64,000 nt of DNA from Pontivivens ytuae (GCF_015679265.1 NZ_CP064942.1:833501-897500), one strand, 5' to 3'; shown: positions 24,903-34,723, counted from the stretch's first letter. Notes: generated by a model from the letters alone, not told the origin. Translations and numbers: made by a program.

Positions 24903-26918
24903 ATGTCGTCTACGATTAAGGTACAGATCGATGAAGATGATCATACATATTATGTGAATGAAGATCTTTTCGGTGCAAACTTTATTGTCAGTAAGGACTC
25001 GTTCGAGGGCACCTATGGCGCTAATCTCCCGAACCTTCACGTCACTCATATTCGCTATCCGGGCGGTGAGGTGACAGAAAAGTACTTCGATCTGCTGGAT
25101 CCGGATGCCGTTCCAATTTCGGAAGCCGGGACATTTGACGGGCTAAGCGCCTACATCGCCTATGCAGGCCAACATGGTCTCCCTCTGCACATCGTCGTTC
25201 CAACTAAGAAATACGCTGACGATCCGCAGCGCGGTGTAAGTGAGCTTGGAACCTTTATTGAGCGCCTTGAGGCCGGCCAGTATGGTGACGTCGGCGAGTA
25301 TGTCATCGAGATCGGAAATGAATACTACACGAAGCAGAGCGATTACTCCTCTGTGTCGTTTAATGCGTATATCTATGGAGACATCGCTGGACGCTTCGCC
25401 ACCGAGATCCACGCCACCTCCGACGGCCGAGCGCTTGTTGCTGTCCAGGCCGGCCGCCGAGAGCACGACAACAACGATATCATGGCAGGCTTTGCCGCGA
25501 CCTCAGGCGGAGCCGATGTCGACCTCCTCGTAACGCACTCATATCCGTGGCGCACGGAGAGCGTCGCAAACCATCTCAAGATACGAGCCGATCTGGCAGC
25601 CGACTGGGAGCGGATCGGCATCACAGCTGACCTCTATCTCTCCGAATGGAATATCGCGTCCTCTTCTAATACGTCCAACCTTCACCTCCGTGACTATGGC
25701 CTGTCACAGACCGCTGGTCTCGTCGAGTTTGTTGAGCAGATGGCCATACTCGGCTACGACAAGGCAGCGGTCTGGGCCGTACAGCAGCGAAACAAGACTA
25801 GCCTGTTCACCGGCGAGGGCGACTCACAGTGGCGCTTTGCAGGCTACACCTTCGAGATGCTCTCCGAGCGCGTCGGAGGCACCCATGTCGTCACCGAGGG
25901 TCTCGACTTCATTGGAGGGCTCCCGGCCGTCGAGTTCACTGTTTTTGACGGAGACGACGCAACTCACATATTCATGTCCAAAGATGCGATGCCGAATGTT
26001 GAAAGCATTCGCTTTCTGACGGACGACCTCTTCGCCGAATACGAGACGTTCGGCGTCGAGGGCCTCACGACAGATGGCGATCCGGAAGACCAGAGAAGCA
26101 ATGCCATCTACTGGACCGAGGATGTAGCGATCCTTCGCCCAGGTGGTCCAGACATCGAGATCGAATTCACGGTTGCTTATGAGTTGCAGGTTCTTGATCT
26201 GCAAAAGGTTGGTACCGCTTGGGGTGCTATCGATGGATACACCGGAGCTGTTCGCCTCGAGGCCGTCACGCAACTGGATGACGATATCATCCTGGAAAGC
26301 TTTATCGATTCGAGCGACGAATTCGTGTGGGAAACAGCTGAGCGCGAGAGTCTCGAAGATACCGTTCTGGAGGCTTCGTTTCAGTTCGCGGACGGGGTAG
26401 AGGTCACCCAAGGCGAGAACGGCAACCTCGACACGAAGATGTTTGCAGACACTGACGATGTTCATCAGTGGAATACGATGACCGTAGATGAAGACGGTGT
26501 GGTCGTGAAGTTCGACGACGGATCCACGGCAGAGATCTGGCTCGAGCAGGGTGAGGCAAGCTACATCTCGCTCGTACCGTCCTCTAGTGAGTTCTTCTAT
26601 GAAGAGTTCCTATCCATTCGCGATGCTGGATCGGATTACGACGTTTATGCAATGCTCTCGACCGGCGAATTCGTAATTGCCCACGCTGACGGGAACGGCG
26701 ACCTGACATCCATGCAGATCATGGATCGCTTCGGGCACCACGACTGGAGTAGCCTTGAGATATTGTTTGGCTCCAATGGCAAGCCGCAGGCCAAGGCCAG
26801 TGATTTCAACGCACATGTCGGCGTCAGCGAGATCGTAGATGACTTCTCGGCGCTCTACGATCGAGCTGCCAGCAGCTTCGACCTGTTCCAGGCTGCTGAC
26901 GCCTTCTACATGATCTAA
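24903..26918 (+). CDS. Putative glycoside hydrolase, clan GH-A-like TIM barrel, orphan
   Basis: A 671-aa protein. Residues 1-360 look like a retaining clan-A (beta/alpha)8 hydrolase: LFGANFI, HIRYPGGEVTEKYFD near the start (as in GH39/GH51/GH79-like enzymes), the Asn-Glu acid/base pair N139-E140 in EIGNEYY, HSYPW at ~212, and a candidate nucleophile E248 in LYLSEWNI. The remaining ~300 residues are acidic and beta-rich, perhaps accessory sheets. There is no signal peptide; secretion by a C-terminal signal is possible. GC content is lower than in neighbouring chromosome, suggesting transfer. I cannot name the family or substrate. Confidence 0.65.
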   Translation: MSSTIKVQIDEDDHTYYVNEDLFGANFIVSKDSFEGTYGANLPNLHVTHIRYPGGEVTEKYFDLLDPDAVPISEAGTFDGLSAYIAYAGQHGLPLHIVVPTKKYADDPQRGVSELGTFIERLEAGQYGDVGEYVIEIGNEYYTKQSDYSSVSFNAYIYGDIAGRFATEIHATSDGRALVAVQAGRREHDNNDIMAGFAATSGGADVDLLVTHSYPWRTESVANHLKIRADLAADWERIGITADLYLSEWNIASSSNTSNLHLRDYGLSQTAGLVEFVEQMAILGYDKAAVWAVQQRNKTSLFTGEGDSQWRFAGYTFEMLSERVGGTHVVTEGLDFIGGLPAVEFTVFDGDDATHIFMSKDAMPNVESIRFLTDDLFAEYETFGVEGLTTDGDPEDQRSNAIYWTEDVAILRPGGPDIEIEFTVAYELQVLDLQKVGTAWGAIDGYTGAVRLEAVTQLDDDIILESFIDSSDEFVWETAERESLEDTVLEASFQFADGVEVTQGENGNLDTKMFADTDDVHQWNTMTVDEDGVVVKFDDGSTAEIWLEQGEASYISLVPSSSEFFYEEFLSIRDAGSDYDVYAMLSTGEFVIAHADGNGDLTSMQIMDRFGHHDWSSLEILFGSNGKPQAKASDFNAHVGVSEIVDDFSALYDRAASSFDLFQAADAFYMI

Positions 26919-27519
26919 GCGAGCGGGGCCTCAGGCTTGCGCTTCACGATCGCACCGGTCGCCCTGAGATCCGGAAGAGATCACGACACTCCCAATATGT
27001 CATGGTAGCCCATTGCAGCCATACCGAAATTGCCTGCAAACGTTCATCGTAAGACTGCCTCAGATCCCAACGAAAGGCTCCTGCTACATGTGGGTGCACA
27101 TGCTACGGACGAGCATGTTTTTCGGTCTGCTCTCGCAGCGATTGGAAAATATTGGTCTGAAAGTGCTTTGTCCGCCGGACCAATCAGCTCGGCTACCCGG
27201 AGGCGCCATGCAGCCGCCTCTTACTCGCTATCTACCGAGTCGCACCAGTGCCAAGTCGAAGCTGAACCCGCTCGCCCACCGATCGCGAGAACGTCGTGAC
27301 AATCTGCCCTGAGATGAATGATGTTAATCAAATAAAACTACCAGTATCCGGAAGGAGAATAAATACAACCTACAGATTAATTTTTTTAAAAAAATGTTTA
27401 CCGAAACTACTTAATTCGTGATTTGTACAGGCCACTAAACTCATCAACTTAAAGCTGAAACTCTCCCTATCCGACATCTTAATCATAATCACGAAAACAA
27501 CCATGCCATTGAGGATCCT
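26919..27519. other. Gap with no convincing gene
   Basis: About 600 bp, becoming very AT-rich after 27310. A short plus-strand frame (27030-27299) has LLLHVGAH near its start, faintly like the LHxGxHKTGTT phosphate-binding loop of sulfotransferases, but it is short and the rest has no family pattern. I treat it as degraded or noncoding. Confidence 0.35.
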
Positions 27520-27848
27520 ATGGGCGACAGCGTTCACTACCTCCCATCCGCTACTCGCGACGAAAGCGAGGCCCTCTGTTTCCGCCGCGGACGCCGCCTG
27601 ACCTATCCAACCGAGGATGGCACACACAGCGTCTACGCCCTGTCTGACGATCAGGTAAGACTTCTTAAGGGGAAGAAATTGTGGGAGCGTGGGGACGGGC
27701 AATTTATGAGCTCGCAACGGACGGCTTTTCTCCGCTTTATGCGGAGGTCGAGTTTGCGGATCCAACCTGCCAGGATCGCCTCTTCGACCGCGTCGCCTAT
27801 GTAAACGCCGGCTACGTCATAGACATCTTGACCAGCCCCGAGGATTGA
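27520..27848 (+). pseudogene. Frameshifted paralogue of the small protein at 24.4 kb
   Basis: Opens as MGDSVHYLPSATRDESEAL and runs to GKKLWERG, then slips one frame in a GGGG run near 27692 into GRAIYELATDGFSPLYAEVEF, ending at TGA 27846-27848 after LTSPED. With one base added, GKKLWERG-GRAIYELATDGF aligns residue for residue with GKKLWERGEGANYKFAADGF of the 24.4-kb copy. Function unknown. Confidence 0.55.
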
Positions 27849-28004
27849 TGGCGCCCCAGCTGACGCTTCTTGGCAAGTATCGAAGTCAGTCGCCTGCAGG
27901 CTTCGCACAGCTGAAGATCACTTCGGTCGCTTAACCGTAGCTTCGATACCGCATCAGTCTTTTACGACGCTCGTGTCGATGGTGTGGAAGCTGGAGAACA
28001 TCTG

Positions 28005-28039
28005 TTGAGTTGAAGCGGATACATTCCGCCTCAATTCAA
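28005..28039. repeat. Imperfect hairpin related to that at 24.3 kb
   Basis: TTGAGTTGAAGCGG and CCGCCTCAATTCAA form 14-bp arms with two non-Watson-Crick positions and a 7-nt loop (ATACATT). Core and loop length match the perfect hairpin at 24274-24322. Confidence 0.6.
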
Positions 28040-28439
28040 GATTCTTGTGGACGTTGGCGCGTCGCCATCATCCCAATGCTTCATAAGCGATCCCGGTATT
28101 GTCGGCGTCCAGTCGATGTGAAACGCCGCGCCTGCTCCGTTCATAGAAGTCTTGTGCTGTGCACCAGGATCGAAAATCTGTGTAGCCCCAATTTCTAGTC
28201 ATATTGGAACGAGGGCTTGAGGGATTAGTGCCTCGGGTGCGATAGCAGCGATAAGGTTAAGATCTCGCACAACAGACTTGAGCGCCCAGGCGACCTAAAA
28301 ACACTATACTTATTTCGCCCGCTGGGCCCCATCTCAATCACTTTAATTATCTAGCTATTATTGCTTTGTATGGAAATAGACTTATCGTCTTTTTGGTGCA
28401 GTCTGACCACCCGTTCTTAGGCCGGTCTTCACTCCGCTT

Positions 28440-28636
28440 TTGGCTCGGACGCCATGCGACCTTTCGGCTGGCTGTTGTGCTCTCGACGCCGACAGCTACT
28501 TCAACGATGCTCGCAACGACTGGGTGCATAATGAAGTCGCGATCAACTACACCGCCAGACACTGGGAATCGTCGCTGGTAGGGTGATCGAGAGCTTCACC
28601 GGCACCGAGGGCGACGCTTGCTGGTGGATAGATTGA
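28440..28636 (+). pseudogene. Remnant of a secreted GH9 cellulase with RTX tail
   Basis: In one frame bases 28488-28583 read ADSYFNDARNDWVHNEVAI and then NYTA, which matches the conserved C-terminal block of GH9 endoglucanases (DxxxDY..NEVA.(D/N)(Y/W)NA, with the catalytic Glu). A stop follows, and in another frame bases 28568-28636 read RVIESFTGTEGDA, like the start of a hemolysin-type calcium-binding (RTX) tail. Only a degraded stub is left. Confidence 0.5.
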
Positions 28637-28734
28637 CCCCTCCCTCAACTGAGCTGCGCATGTGTACGTCCCCGATATGTCCGGGATCACAGCCTGAAGC
28701 CCTGTAGCGCACCTCGCGCCGCGAGAGGAGGTGT

Positions 28735-29784
28735 CTAGCCCCCTGTGTCTGGGCCACTGATCAGGGGTTTCTCTAATATTGTTTCAGGAACGGGTGGGCG
28801 CATGTTGAGTGCCTGATGCGGTCGGGTGTGATTGTACTGCCTGAGCCAGTGATTGATGACGATCTGAGCTTGCTTGGTCGTCGTGAACCACTCCGCATTG
28901 AGAACCTCTCGCCGTAATGTCCCATTGAAGCGCTCGTTGTATCCGTTCTCCCAGGGTGATCCTGGGTAGATGCGGATGGGCTTGATCCCAACACGCCGAA
29001 GCCAGCCCTGCATCGCCTCTGCTGCGAACTCGGGTCCGTTATCGGACCGGATATACTCCGGGGAACCGTGGCGCAGCAGGAGCGGATAGAGTGCTTCGAG
29101 AACTTCGTCGGCACCCATCTTGGTGCGGACCACAACAGCCAAGGCCTGCCGCGTGAACTCGTCGAGAACCGTCAGCATCTTGTAACTGCGCCCATTGCTG
29201 AGCTTGTCATGCACGAAGTCTATTGCCCAAACATGGTTCGGGTGCGTGGGCCGAAGCCGGATGATCGAGCTGCCCTTGTGGTAGAGCCGCTTGCGCTTTT
29301 TGTGCCGCTGCGGAAGCTGCAATCCTTCCTCACGCCAGAGCCGCTCGACCTTCTTGTGATTGACCCGCCAGCCTTCCATGTGAAGCAGCTCCGTGATCTT
29401 GCGGTAGCCATATCGCCCGTACTGCTTCGCCAACCGGATCAGAGCCAACCGTAGCGCATCATCGTCTCTCTGTGTTGGCTGATATTGCAGGGAGCTCCGC
29501 GCCAGGCCAATCACCCGGCAGGTCCGCCGCTCAGACGTGGCAAGCTTCTGGCGTGTGTGAAGGACGGCCTGACGAAGCTCCTCTGTGGTCAGGCCCTGGG
29601 CTTTAGGTGGTTCAGGCTTTCCTTGAGTATGAGCTTGTCCAGTTCGAGCTCGGCGACGATCTTCTTCAGTCGGGCGTTCTCTTTCTCCAAACTCTTCATC
29701 TCCGACAGCTGCGACCGGCCCATCCCGCCAAACCGTTTCCGCCAGTTGTAGTATGTCGCGTCGCTGATCCCGACGCCGCGGCAT
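28735..29784 (-). CDS. IS transposase OrfB (28.7-kb copy)
   Basis: Intact 349-codon frame with the DDE core (WAIDFV, SDNGPEF, NERFNGT). It lies in the -1 frame relative to OrfA and is expected as the C-terminal part of the OrfAB fusion; the first ~65 codons overlap OrfA. The TAG stop lies inside the left terminal repeat. Confidence 0.88.
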   Translation of the reverse strand: MPRRRDQRRDILQLAETVWRDGPVAAVGDEEFGERERPTEEDRRRARTGQAHTQGKPEPPKAQGLTTEELRQAVLHTRQKLATSERRTCRVIGLARSSLQYQPTQRDDDALRLALIRLAKQYGRYGYRKITELLHMEGWRVNHKKVERLWREEGLQLPQRHKKRKRLYHKGSSIIRLRPTHPNHVWAIDFVHDKLSNGRSYKMLTVLDEFTRQALAVVVRTKMGADEVLEALYPLLLRHGSPEYIRSDNGPEFAAEAMQGWLRRVGIKPIRIYPGSPWENGYNERFNGTLRREVLNAEWFTTTKQAQIVINHWLRQYNHTRPHQALNMRPPVPETILEKPLISGPDTGG

Positions 29785-29876
29785 GCAGTGGCCACGTCAT
29801 CGCCCGCCGTCAGCTTCAGCTCGATCTCACGCAGCAGCTTCAAGATGTCTTCGTCTGAATGTCGCTTCCTCGCCAT
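29589..29876 (-). CDS. IS transposase OrfA (28.7-kb copy)
   Basis: Intact 95-aa OrfA identical in translation to the other copies: helix-turn-helix (GISDATYYNWRKRFGG) plus leucine-zipper-like coiled coil. Start at ATG 29876. Confidence 0.9.
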   Translation of the reverse strand: MARKRHSDEDILKLLREIELKLTAGDDVATACRGVGISDATYYNWRKRFGGMGRSQLSEMKSLEKENARLKKIVAELELDKLILKESLNHLKPRA

Positions 29877-29931
29877 GCCCAATCCCCCTCTCGCGGCCAA
29901 TGTAATGGCCCAGTTCTAGGGGGGAAGGACA

Positions 29932-31131
29932 AGGGACCGTCGGCAAGCAGACCAAGGCCCATTGTGATGTCTCGCGCGAACTGCAGCGCGATCGTGCCTA
30001 CGGTTTTGAGGATTCCAAAATTCTCAAACGGTCGAAGCTGTTTCGAAATGGCTTCGAAAGACCTCTTAAACGGTCCTAAAATTCTGCTTTGGCCCCGAGC
30101 ACAATCTCACGTTTTGTTTCAGATTGCTTCAGAAGGCGGCGCTCCGTCGAGTTGCTTAATCGGACGCACATCGCGCAGAGCACCTGCGACACGGCCCCTC
30201 CATGACGACCACCGATCCGCCGTAACGGCACAGCCGCTGATCAAACCTGCACGCGTTATCCAGGATAACAGCAATCTCATCCGGAAAACGGAAATCCTGT
30301 CCGGGAAAAACGCAATCTCGTCCGGCATCTCGACAGTACTAGCCGGAAACAGAATACACTAAACCGCGTTTACGCGCCGGTCAGACGCCAATAAGCGCCC
30401 GGCATCCCAGCCGCAGAGCTACGAAGGCCCTGATTTACAGAGATATTCCCCACTCGGCACTCCTGTCCTACAGAGACGGGATTGCAGAAAAAAATGCGCT
30501 CAGCCAGATAACTTGTAAAACGTGAAAACGCCGTTTCTCTTGGACGAACTGTCTGCGAGCGCTTTGCCATTTGAAATCTAGAAGATAAGCGCGCTCTCGA
30601 TAAGGCCTACCGAAAAATTCTAGTAATCTATCGACTGCCGCTGACATGCAGAGTATTTCACCCACTTGAGAAACCAAAACCAACCCACTCCTGTTGATTG
30701 CTTAGCTTTCGATATCCGTAATTATTTGCGCCCGAATGTAATATTCAATAAATATATGAAAATCATGATTTTGCATCTATAATTTAGCTGACCTCAGTGC
30801 TCCACAATTTCTAGAAGCTGCGCAAATCAGTTACAATCTCTGTTTAGCCTGTAGCCCGTTTGCCACGTCAGAAGGATTACACCCCCCGTCGCCTGACGTC
30901 CTCGGCTGACCCAAACAACGAAGCAAAGAGCGACAAATGGCAATGCAGGGCTTCTCATCTCTCAGGCCAGTAGCAGGGAGCAGTGGTCGAATATTTCGGG
31001 TTCATAGTTCACGTTGCAGTCCTGTACCGTAGACGGATCGCTTGCCAGCATGTAGTGGCTAACTTACCCAGCTTATTGCTACTCACTTCTAAGCGCCCTG
31101 CGCCGTCGAATTCGCAGCAAAGAGGTCGCGC
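29932..31131. other. 1.2-kb AT-rich gap, degenerate DNA
   Basis: I find no convincing gene. A 48-codon plus-strand frame from 29933 (KQTKAHCDVSRELQRDRAYG) is unrecognised. An inverted repeat ACGTCAG/CTGACGT (30865-30871, 30893-30899) and a cluster of imperfect direct repeats at 30271-30331 are the only structures seen. The stretch looks like decayed mobile DNA. Confidence 0.45.
30271..30331. repeat. Three imperfect ~20-bp direct repeats
   Basis: Successive units GCAATCTCATCCGGAAAAC, GGAAATCCTGTCCGGGAAAA and GCAATCTCGTCCGGCATCTC share the pattern AATC(T/C)..TCCGG. A weaker fourth unit with CCGGAAAC follows. They could be protein-binding repeats (iteron-like or transposase-binding); no partner gene is adjacent. 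Confidence 0.4.
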
Positions 31132-31932
31132 ATGATCTAACAAAAGGCAAGCATCTTCGATATAGTCTTTTGGCTTGCCCTCGCGCTGGTGTGGAGCTCG
31201 TTTTATGCTGTTATCGAGATCGGAGTAGAGGCGCTGAGCCTGATGGTCCTCATCGCCAAGCTCATGATGATCGGGGTGGTGGCGATCTTCGCCGTCGTTC
31301 AGGCGCCGGGTCAGCGGCTGTCAGGCGCGCGGGGCGCGGATCGACCATGCCATTACCGGTATACTGGGAGCACTTTTCCGTTCCTTCTGACCACCTGTAG
31401 CGAGATTTCGGGCGACAATACGCTGGCTGCGATCCTTACGGGATACGCCCGTCGTGACCATCGTCCTCGCTGATGCTGGCTTGCCAGAGGAGCCGCTGAG
31501 GACGCCGGTTCGGGGGGAGGCTACGTCCTCTCCGGTGGCGCGCTGCTGGTCGGACCGCAGGCACTCTCCGGACTTTGCGCGGACGTGGTGGGCCAACTGG
31601 CGATCTTCGAAGCGACGCTCTACTACGCGGCCTCGACCGTATACGTCAAGGTGGCCGTCTGCCGTCCAGCGCCGGAGATGGCAGGCATGTCACTGATCTT
31701 TGGTGCGGTATCCGTGACGCCGTTTGCGCTTATGCTGGGAAGGGCTTTCGCGATGCCCGTGACACTGAGCTCCGCCGGGGCGGTCGTCTATCTCGGCGTC
31801 CTGATCGGAGTGGCTTTGCTGGGTGAGCGCCTCGGCGCGCAGCGGATCCTGACGCCGATCGTGATTGCGGGCGCGACGTATCTGGTCCTTGCCGCAAAAC
31901 CGGGAGGCCGACGGCCGGCCAGAACCGCTTGA
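31132..31932 (+). pseudogene. EamA/DMT-family transporter, degraded
   Basis: Opens with ATG 31132 behind an AGAGGT ribosome site but has TAA as its third codon. The frame then reads FDIVFWLALALVWSSFYAVI and IGVEALSLMVLIAKLM, typical of EamA permeases, before losing frame. Recognisable sequence resumes at ~31585 (GQLAIFEATLYYAASTVYVK, EMAGMSLIFGAVSVTPFAL), and the segment between AGAVVYLGVL and IGVALLGERLG lacks the normal middle helices. Several independent lesions make it nonfunctional. Confidence 0.75.
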
Positions 31933-32237
31933 GGTTCGATGATCGAGCGATGCATCTCATCGCGTTGGCTCCGGCCCTACTTGCCCGTGTGACGACGCTT
32001 TGAGGCTGAAGCCGAGTTGTCCGCTCAGCCCTTGCAGCATCGCCCTTGGGCACTTCTGTCGTCTCTCGAAGCTCGGCTCCAAGAAAGCTGAACAAAAATG
32101 GTGCGATGCACTGCTAGTAGAGCTCTTGCCGCCACCCGGTTCGGGAGCCAAATGTCACTGGTGGACGTCGCAGCGCATCGTGCCGCGGCGGCACAACACG
32201 AACAAAAGCCAGTCTTCAGGGACACCAAAGACCCCCC

Positions 32238-33239
32238 ATGCGCATCGCCGTTTTCAGCACGAAACCCTACGACCGCACGTACCTCGAAAAGGCCAACCAA
32301 GGGGCGCACGAACTGGCGTTCTTCGAGGTTCGGCTGTCGCTCGAGACGGCGCCGCTTGCTGCAGGGGCAGATGTCGTTTGTGCCTTTGTGAATGACGACC
32401 TCAGCGCCGACGTGATCGCGGCGCTGGCCGAGGCCGGCACGCGGCTCATCGCGTTGCGGTCGGCCGGATTCAACCATGTCGACCTTGCGGCGGCGGAGGC
32501 TGCCGGGGTCTACGTTGCCCGTGTCCCGGCCTATTCGCCTCATGCTGTGGCCGAGCATACCGTGGCGCTGATCCTCGGCCTCAACCGCAAGCTCCACCGG
32601 GCTTATAACCGTGTGCGCGAAGGCAACTTCGCGCTGGAAGGGCTCCTGGGCTTCGATCTGCAGGGCAAGACGGTAGGTGTGGTCGGAACCGGGCAGATCG
32701 GTGAGGTCGTGTGTCGGATCCTAAAGGGCTTTGGCTGCGCGCTCCTCGCCTATGATCCATATCCGAATGACGCCTGTACCGAGCTTGGCGCGCGATATGT
32801 CGAGCTCAATGAACTCCTCGGGGCGAGCGACGTGATTACCCTGCAATGCCCGCTGACGCCGGACACCCACCACCTGATCAATGAAGAGACCGTGGCCAAG
32901 ATGAAACCCGGGGTCATGCTGATCAACACCAGCCGCGGAGCGGTGGTGGACACTCGCGCCCTGATCCGGGGGCTGAAGAGCGGAGCGATCGGCAGCGTCG
33001 GGCTCGACGTTTATGAGGAGGAAGCCGATCTCTTTTTCGAGGATCTCTCCCAAACCTTCATTCCCGACGATGTCTTCGCGCGGCTCCTGACCTTTTCGAA
33101 CGTGCTGATCACCGGGCATCAGGCCTTCTTCACTGAAGAGGCGCTTACCGCGATTGCGGAGACGACGATGGCCAACATAACGACCTTCGAGCGGGACGGC
33201 GCTCCGCTCCATCCGGTGCGCGCCGCATCGGGTGACTGA
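32238..33239 (+). CDS. ldhA: D-lactate dehydrogenase (NAD-dependent, D-2-hydroxyacid family)
   Basis: A 333-aa fermentative-type D-lactate dehydrogenase interconverting pyruvate and D-lactate with NAD(H). The NAD-binding Rossmann motif is [16 protein letters not shown]; substrate and catalytic residues lie in [11 protein letters not shown] (Arg region), [15 protein letters not shown] (Glu) and [13 protein letters not shown] (His), the last being specific for the LdhA/D-LDH branch rather than glycerate dehydrogenases. Length is standard (329-333). It lies 5 bases upstream of a lactate permease gene, so the two likely handle lactate together. Confidence 0.9.
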   Translation: MRIAVFSTKPYDRTYLEKANQGAHELAFFEVRLSLETAPLAAGADVVCAFVNDDLSADVIAALAEAGTRLIALRSAGFNHVDLAAAEAAGVYVARVPAYSPHAVAEHTVALILGLNRKLHRAYNRVREGNFALEGLLGFDLQGKTVGVVGTGQIGEVVCRILKGFGCALLAYDPYPNDACTELGARYVELNELLGASDVITLQCPLTPDTHHLINEETVAKMKPGVMLINTSRGAVVDTRALIRGLKSGAIGSVGLDVYEEEADLFFEDLSQTFIPDDVFARLLTFSNVLITGHQAFFTEEALTAIAETTMANITTFERDGAPLHPVRAASGD

Positions 33240-33244
33240 CGCCG

Positions 33245-34723
33245 ATGTCCGCGCTGCTGGCTGCCACGCCGCTGCTGGTCATCCTGCTGGGCATGGGCCT
33301 TTTGCGCAGATCCGCCGTTGTTGCGGGATTGATGGGCCTTCTCGTTGCGGCGGGCCTTGCCGTGACGGTGTTTCGGCTGGACAACGTAGCTGCCGGCAGT
33401 GAGTTGACGGCGGGGCTGGGCGTACTGGCCGAGGCCGCACACTCCACCGCGACGATCCTCTGGATCATTCTGCCTGCGCTCGCGATCTACGAGTTCCAGC
33501 GGCGAGCGGGCGCCATCGAACGGATCCGCGACACGCTTGCGGCCCTCGCCGACGAGCAGCGGATCCAGGCCATTCTGATCGCGTGGTTCTTCGGCCTGTT
33601 CATGGAGGGCGCTGCCGGGTTCGGCACACCCGTGGCCCTTGCCGCGCCGCTGCTGGTCGGTCTCGGATACACTCCGCTGAAGGCGGTGACGCTGGCCCTG
33701 CTGGGTCATGCCGCTGGCGTGTCCTTCGGCGCCGTCGGAACGCCCGTCCTTGCGCAGCTTGAGGTCACGGGTCTTGCCGCCACCGACATCGCTGTGCGGG
33801 TGGCGATGCTGCAAGCGATCACCGGCCCGGTCCTGCTGTTGCTCATGGTGCGCCTTGCGGGTTCGGGTCCGCTCAGTCGGTCGGATATCGGCTGGGCGGG
33901 GCTCGCGGCCCTCTGCTTTTTCGTACCTTCGATTTCGCTGGCGTTCCTTGCGGGACCGGAACTGCCGACGTTGGGCGGAGCCCTGATCGGTACGGTGGCT
34001 TTCGTCACCATGTTGCGTCGTCGTTTCCCCTCCTCAGAGCTGAACCTGCGAGAGCTTGTGCCCGATCTCGCGCCTTATCTCGTCATCCTGCTGCTGGTGC
34101 TCGCGACGCGGTTGATCTCGCCGCTGCAGGACGCTCTCAGCGGCTTCGCACTGTCCTGGACCTTTGCGGAGACCTTCACTGGCTCGTTTCAGCCCCTCTA
34201 TCATCCGGGCACGATGCTGTTTCTGGGCCTGCTCGTCGGCGCGCTCGCAACGCGGCGCGGCGAGCTCGTTGCAGGTGCGGTGGGAGCAGCCCTTGGGCGC
34301 CTCGTTTCGGTGGCGCTCGCGCTGCTCGTCATGCTGGCTCTGTCGAGGCTCATGGTGCACTCCGGGATGATCGGAACGCTCGCGATCGCGGCTGCGGGGA
34401 TCGGTCCGGTCTGGCCGCTCCTCGCACCGTTGATCGGGGTTCTGGGCACGTTCATCACGGGCTCGGCGACGGCGTCGAATATCCTGTTCTCCGAGTTGCA
34501 GCTCTCGACGGCATCCAGACTATCACTGGCCCCCGAAACGATGGCAGCCGCGCAGAGCTTTGGAGCGGCCATCGGCAACGTCGTCGCGCCCCACAACATC
34601 ATCGCGGGCAGTGCCACGGTCGGCCTCGTGGGACGCGAGGGCGACGTCCTTCGCATGACGGCACGACCCTGTGCTGTGTACGCGGGTCTGGGGGGCGTTT
34701 TGCTCCTGGTCGCGACGCTCTAA
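33245..34723 (+). CDS. lctP: L-lactate permease family transporter
   Basis: A 492-aa inner-membrane lactate/proton symporter of the LctP/LldP family, with about 12-14 hydrophobic helices. The conserved signature FMEGAAGFGTPVALAAPLLVG and later GTFITGSATASNILFSELQ and GAAIGNVVAPHNIIAGSATV are all present. It is shorter than E. coli LldP (551 aa) but within the family range. Coupled to ldhA with a 5-base gap, suggesting uptake or release of lactate linked to D-lactate dehydrogenase. The 276 bp after it hold no gene. Confidence 0.92.
   Translation: MSALLAATPLLVILLGMGLLRRSAVVAGLMGLLVAAGLAVTVFRLDNVAAGSELTAGLGVLAEAAHSTATILWIILPALAIYEFQRRAGAIERIRDTLAALADEQRIQAILIAWFFGLFMEGAAGFGTPVALAAPLLVGLGYTPLKAVTLALLGHAAGVSFGAVGTPVLAQLEVTGLAATDIAVRVAMLQAITGPVLLLLMVRLAGSGPLSRSDIGWAGLAALCFFVPSISLAFLAGPELPTLGGALIGTVAFVTMLRRRFPSSELNLRELVPDLAPYLVILLLVLATRLISPLQDALSGFALSWTFAETFTGSFQPLYHPGTMLFLGLLVGALATRRGELVAGAVGAALGRLVSVALALLVMLALSRLMVHSGMIGTLAIAAAGIGPVWPLLAPLIGVLGTFITGSATASNILFSELQLSTASRLSLAPETMAAAQSFGAAIGNVVAPHNIIAGSATVGLVGREGDVLRMTARPCAVYAGLGGVLLLVATL

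Larger units (their letters stand above)
28732..29931 (-). mobile_element. Intact IS3-family element (IS407-like), copy at 28.7 kb
   Basis: A complete 1,200-bp copy in minus orientation, sequence matching the other intact copies. It is flanked by the direct repeat AGG (28729-28731 and 29932-29934), a plausible 3-bp target duplication, so this copy probably arrived by simple transposition. Confidence 0.93.

Noticed and set aside
27030..27299. Possible sulfotransferase-like protein (LLLHVGAH)
   Set aside because: Only a few residues resemble the phosphate-binding loop; no second motif and no sensible length.
28010..28198. 62-codon plus-strand frame
   Set aside because: Runs through a hairpin, has no family pattern and no ribosome site; treated as noncoding.
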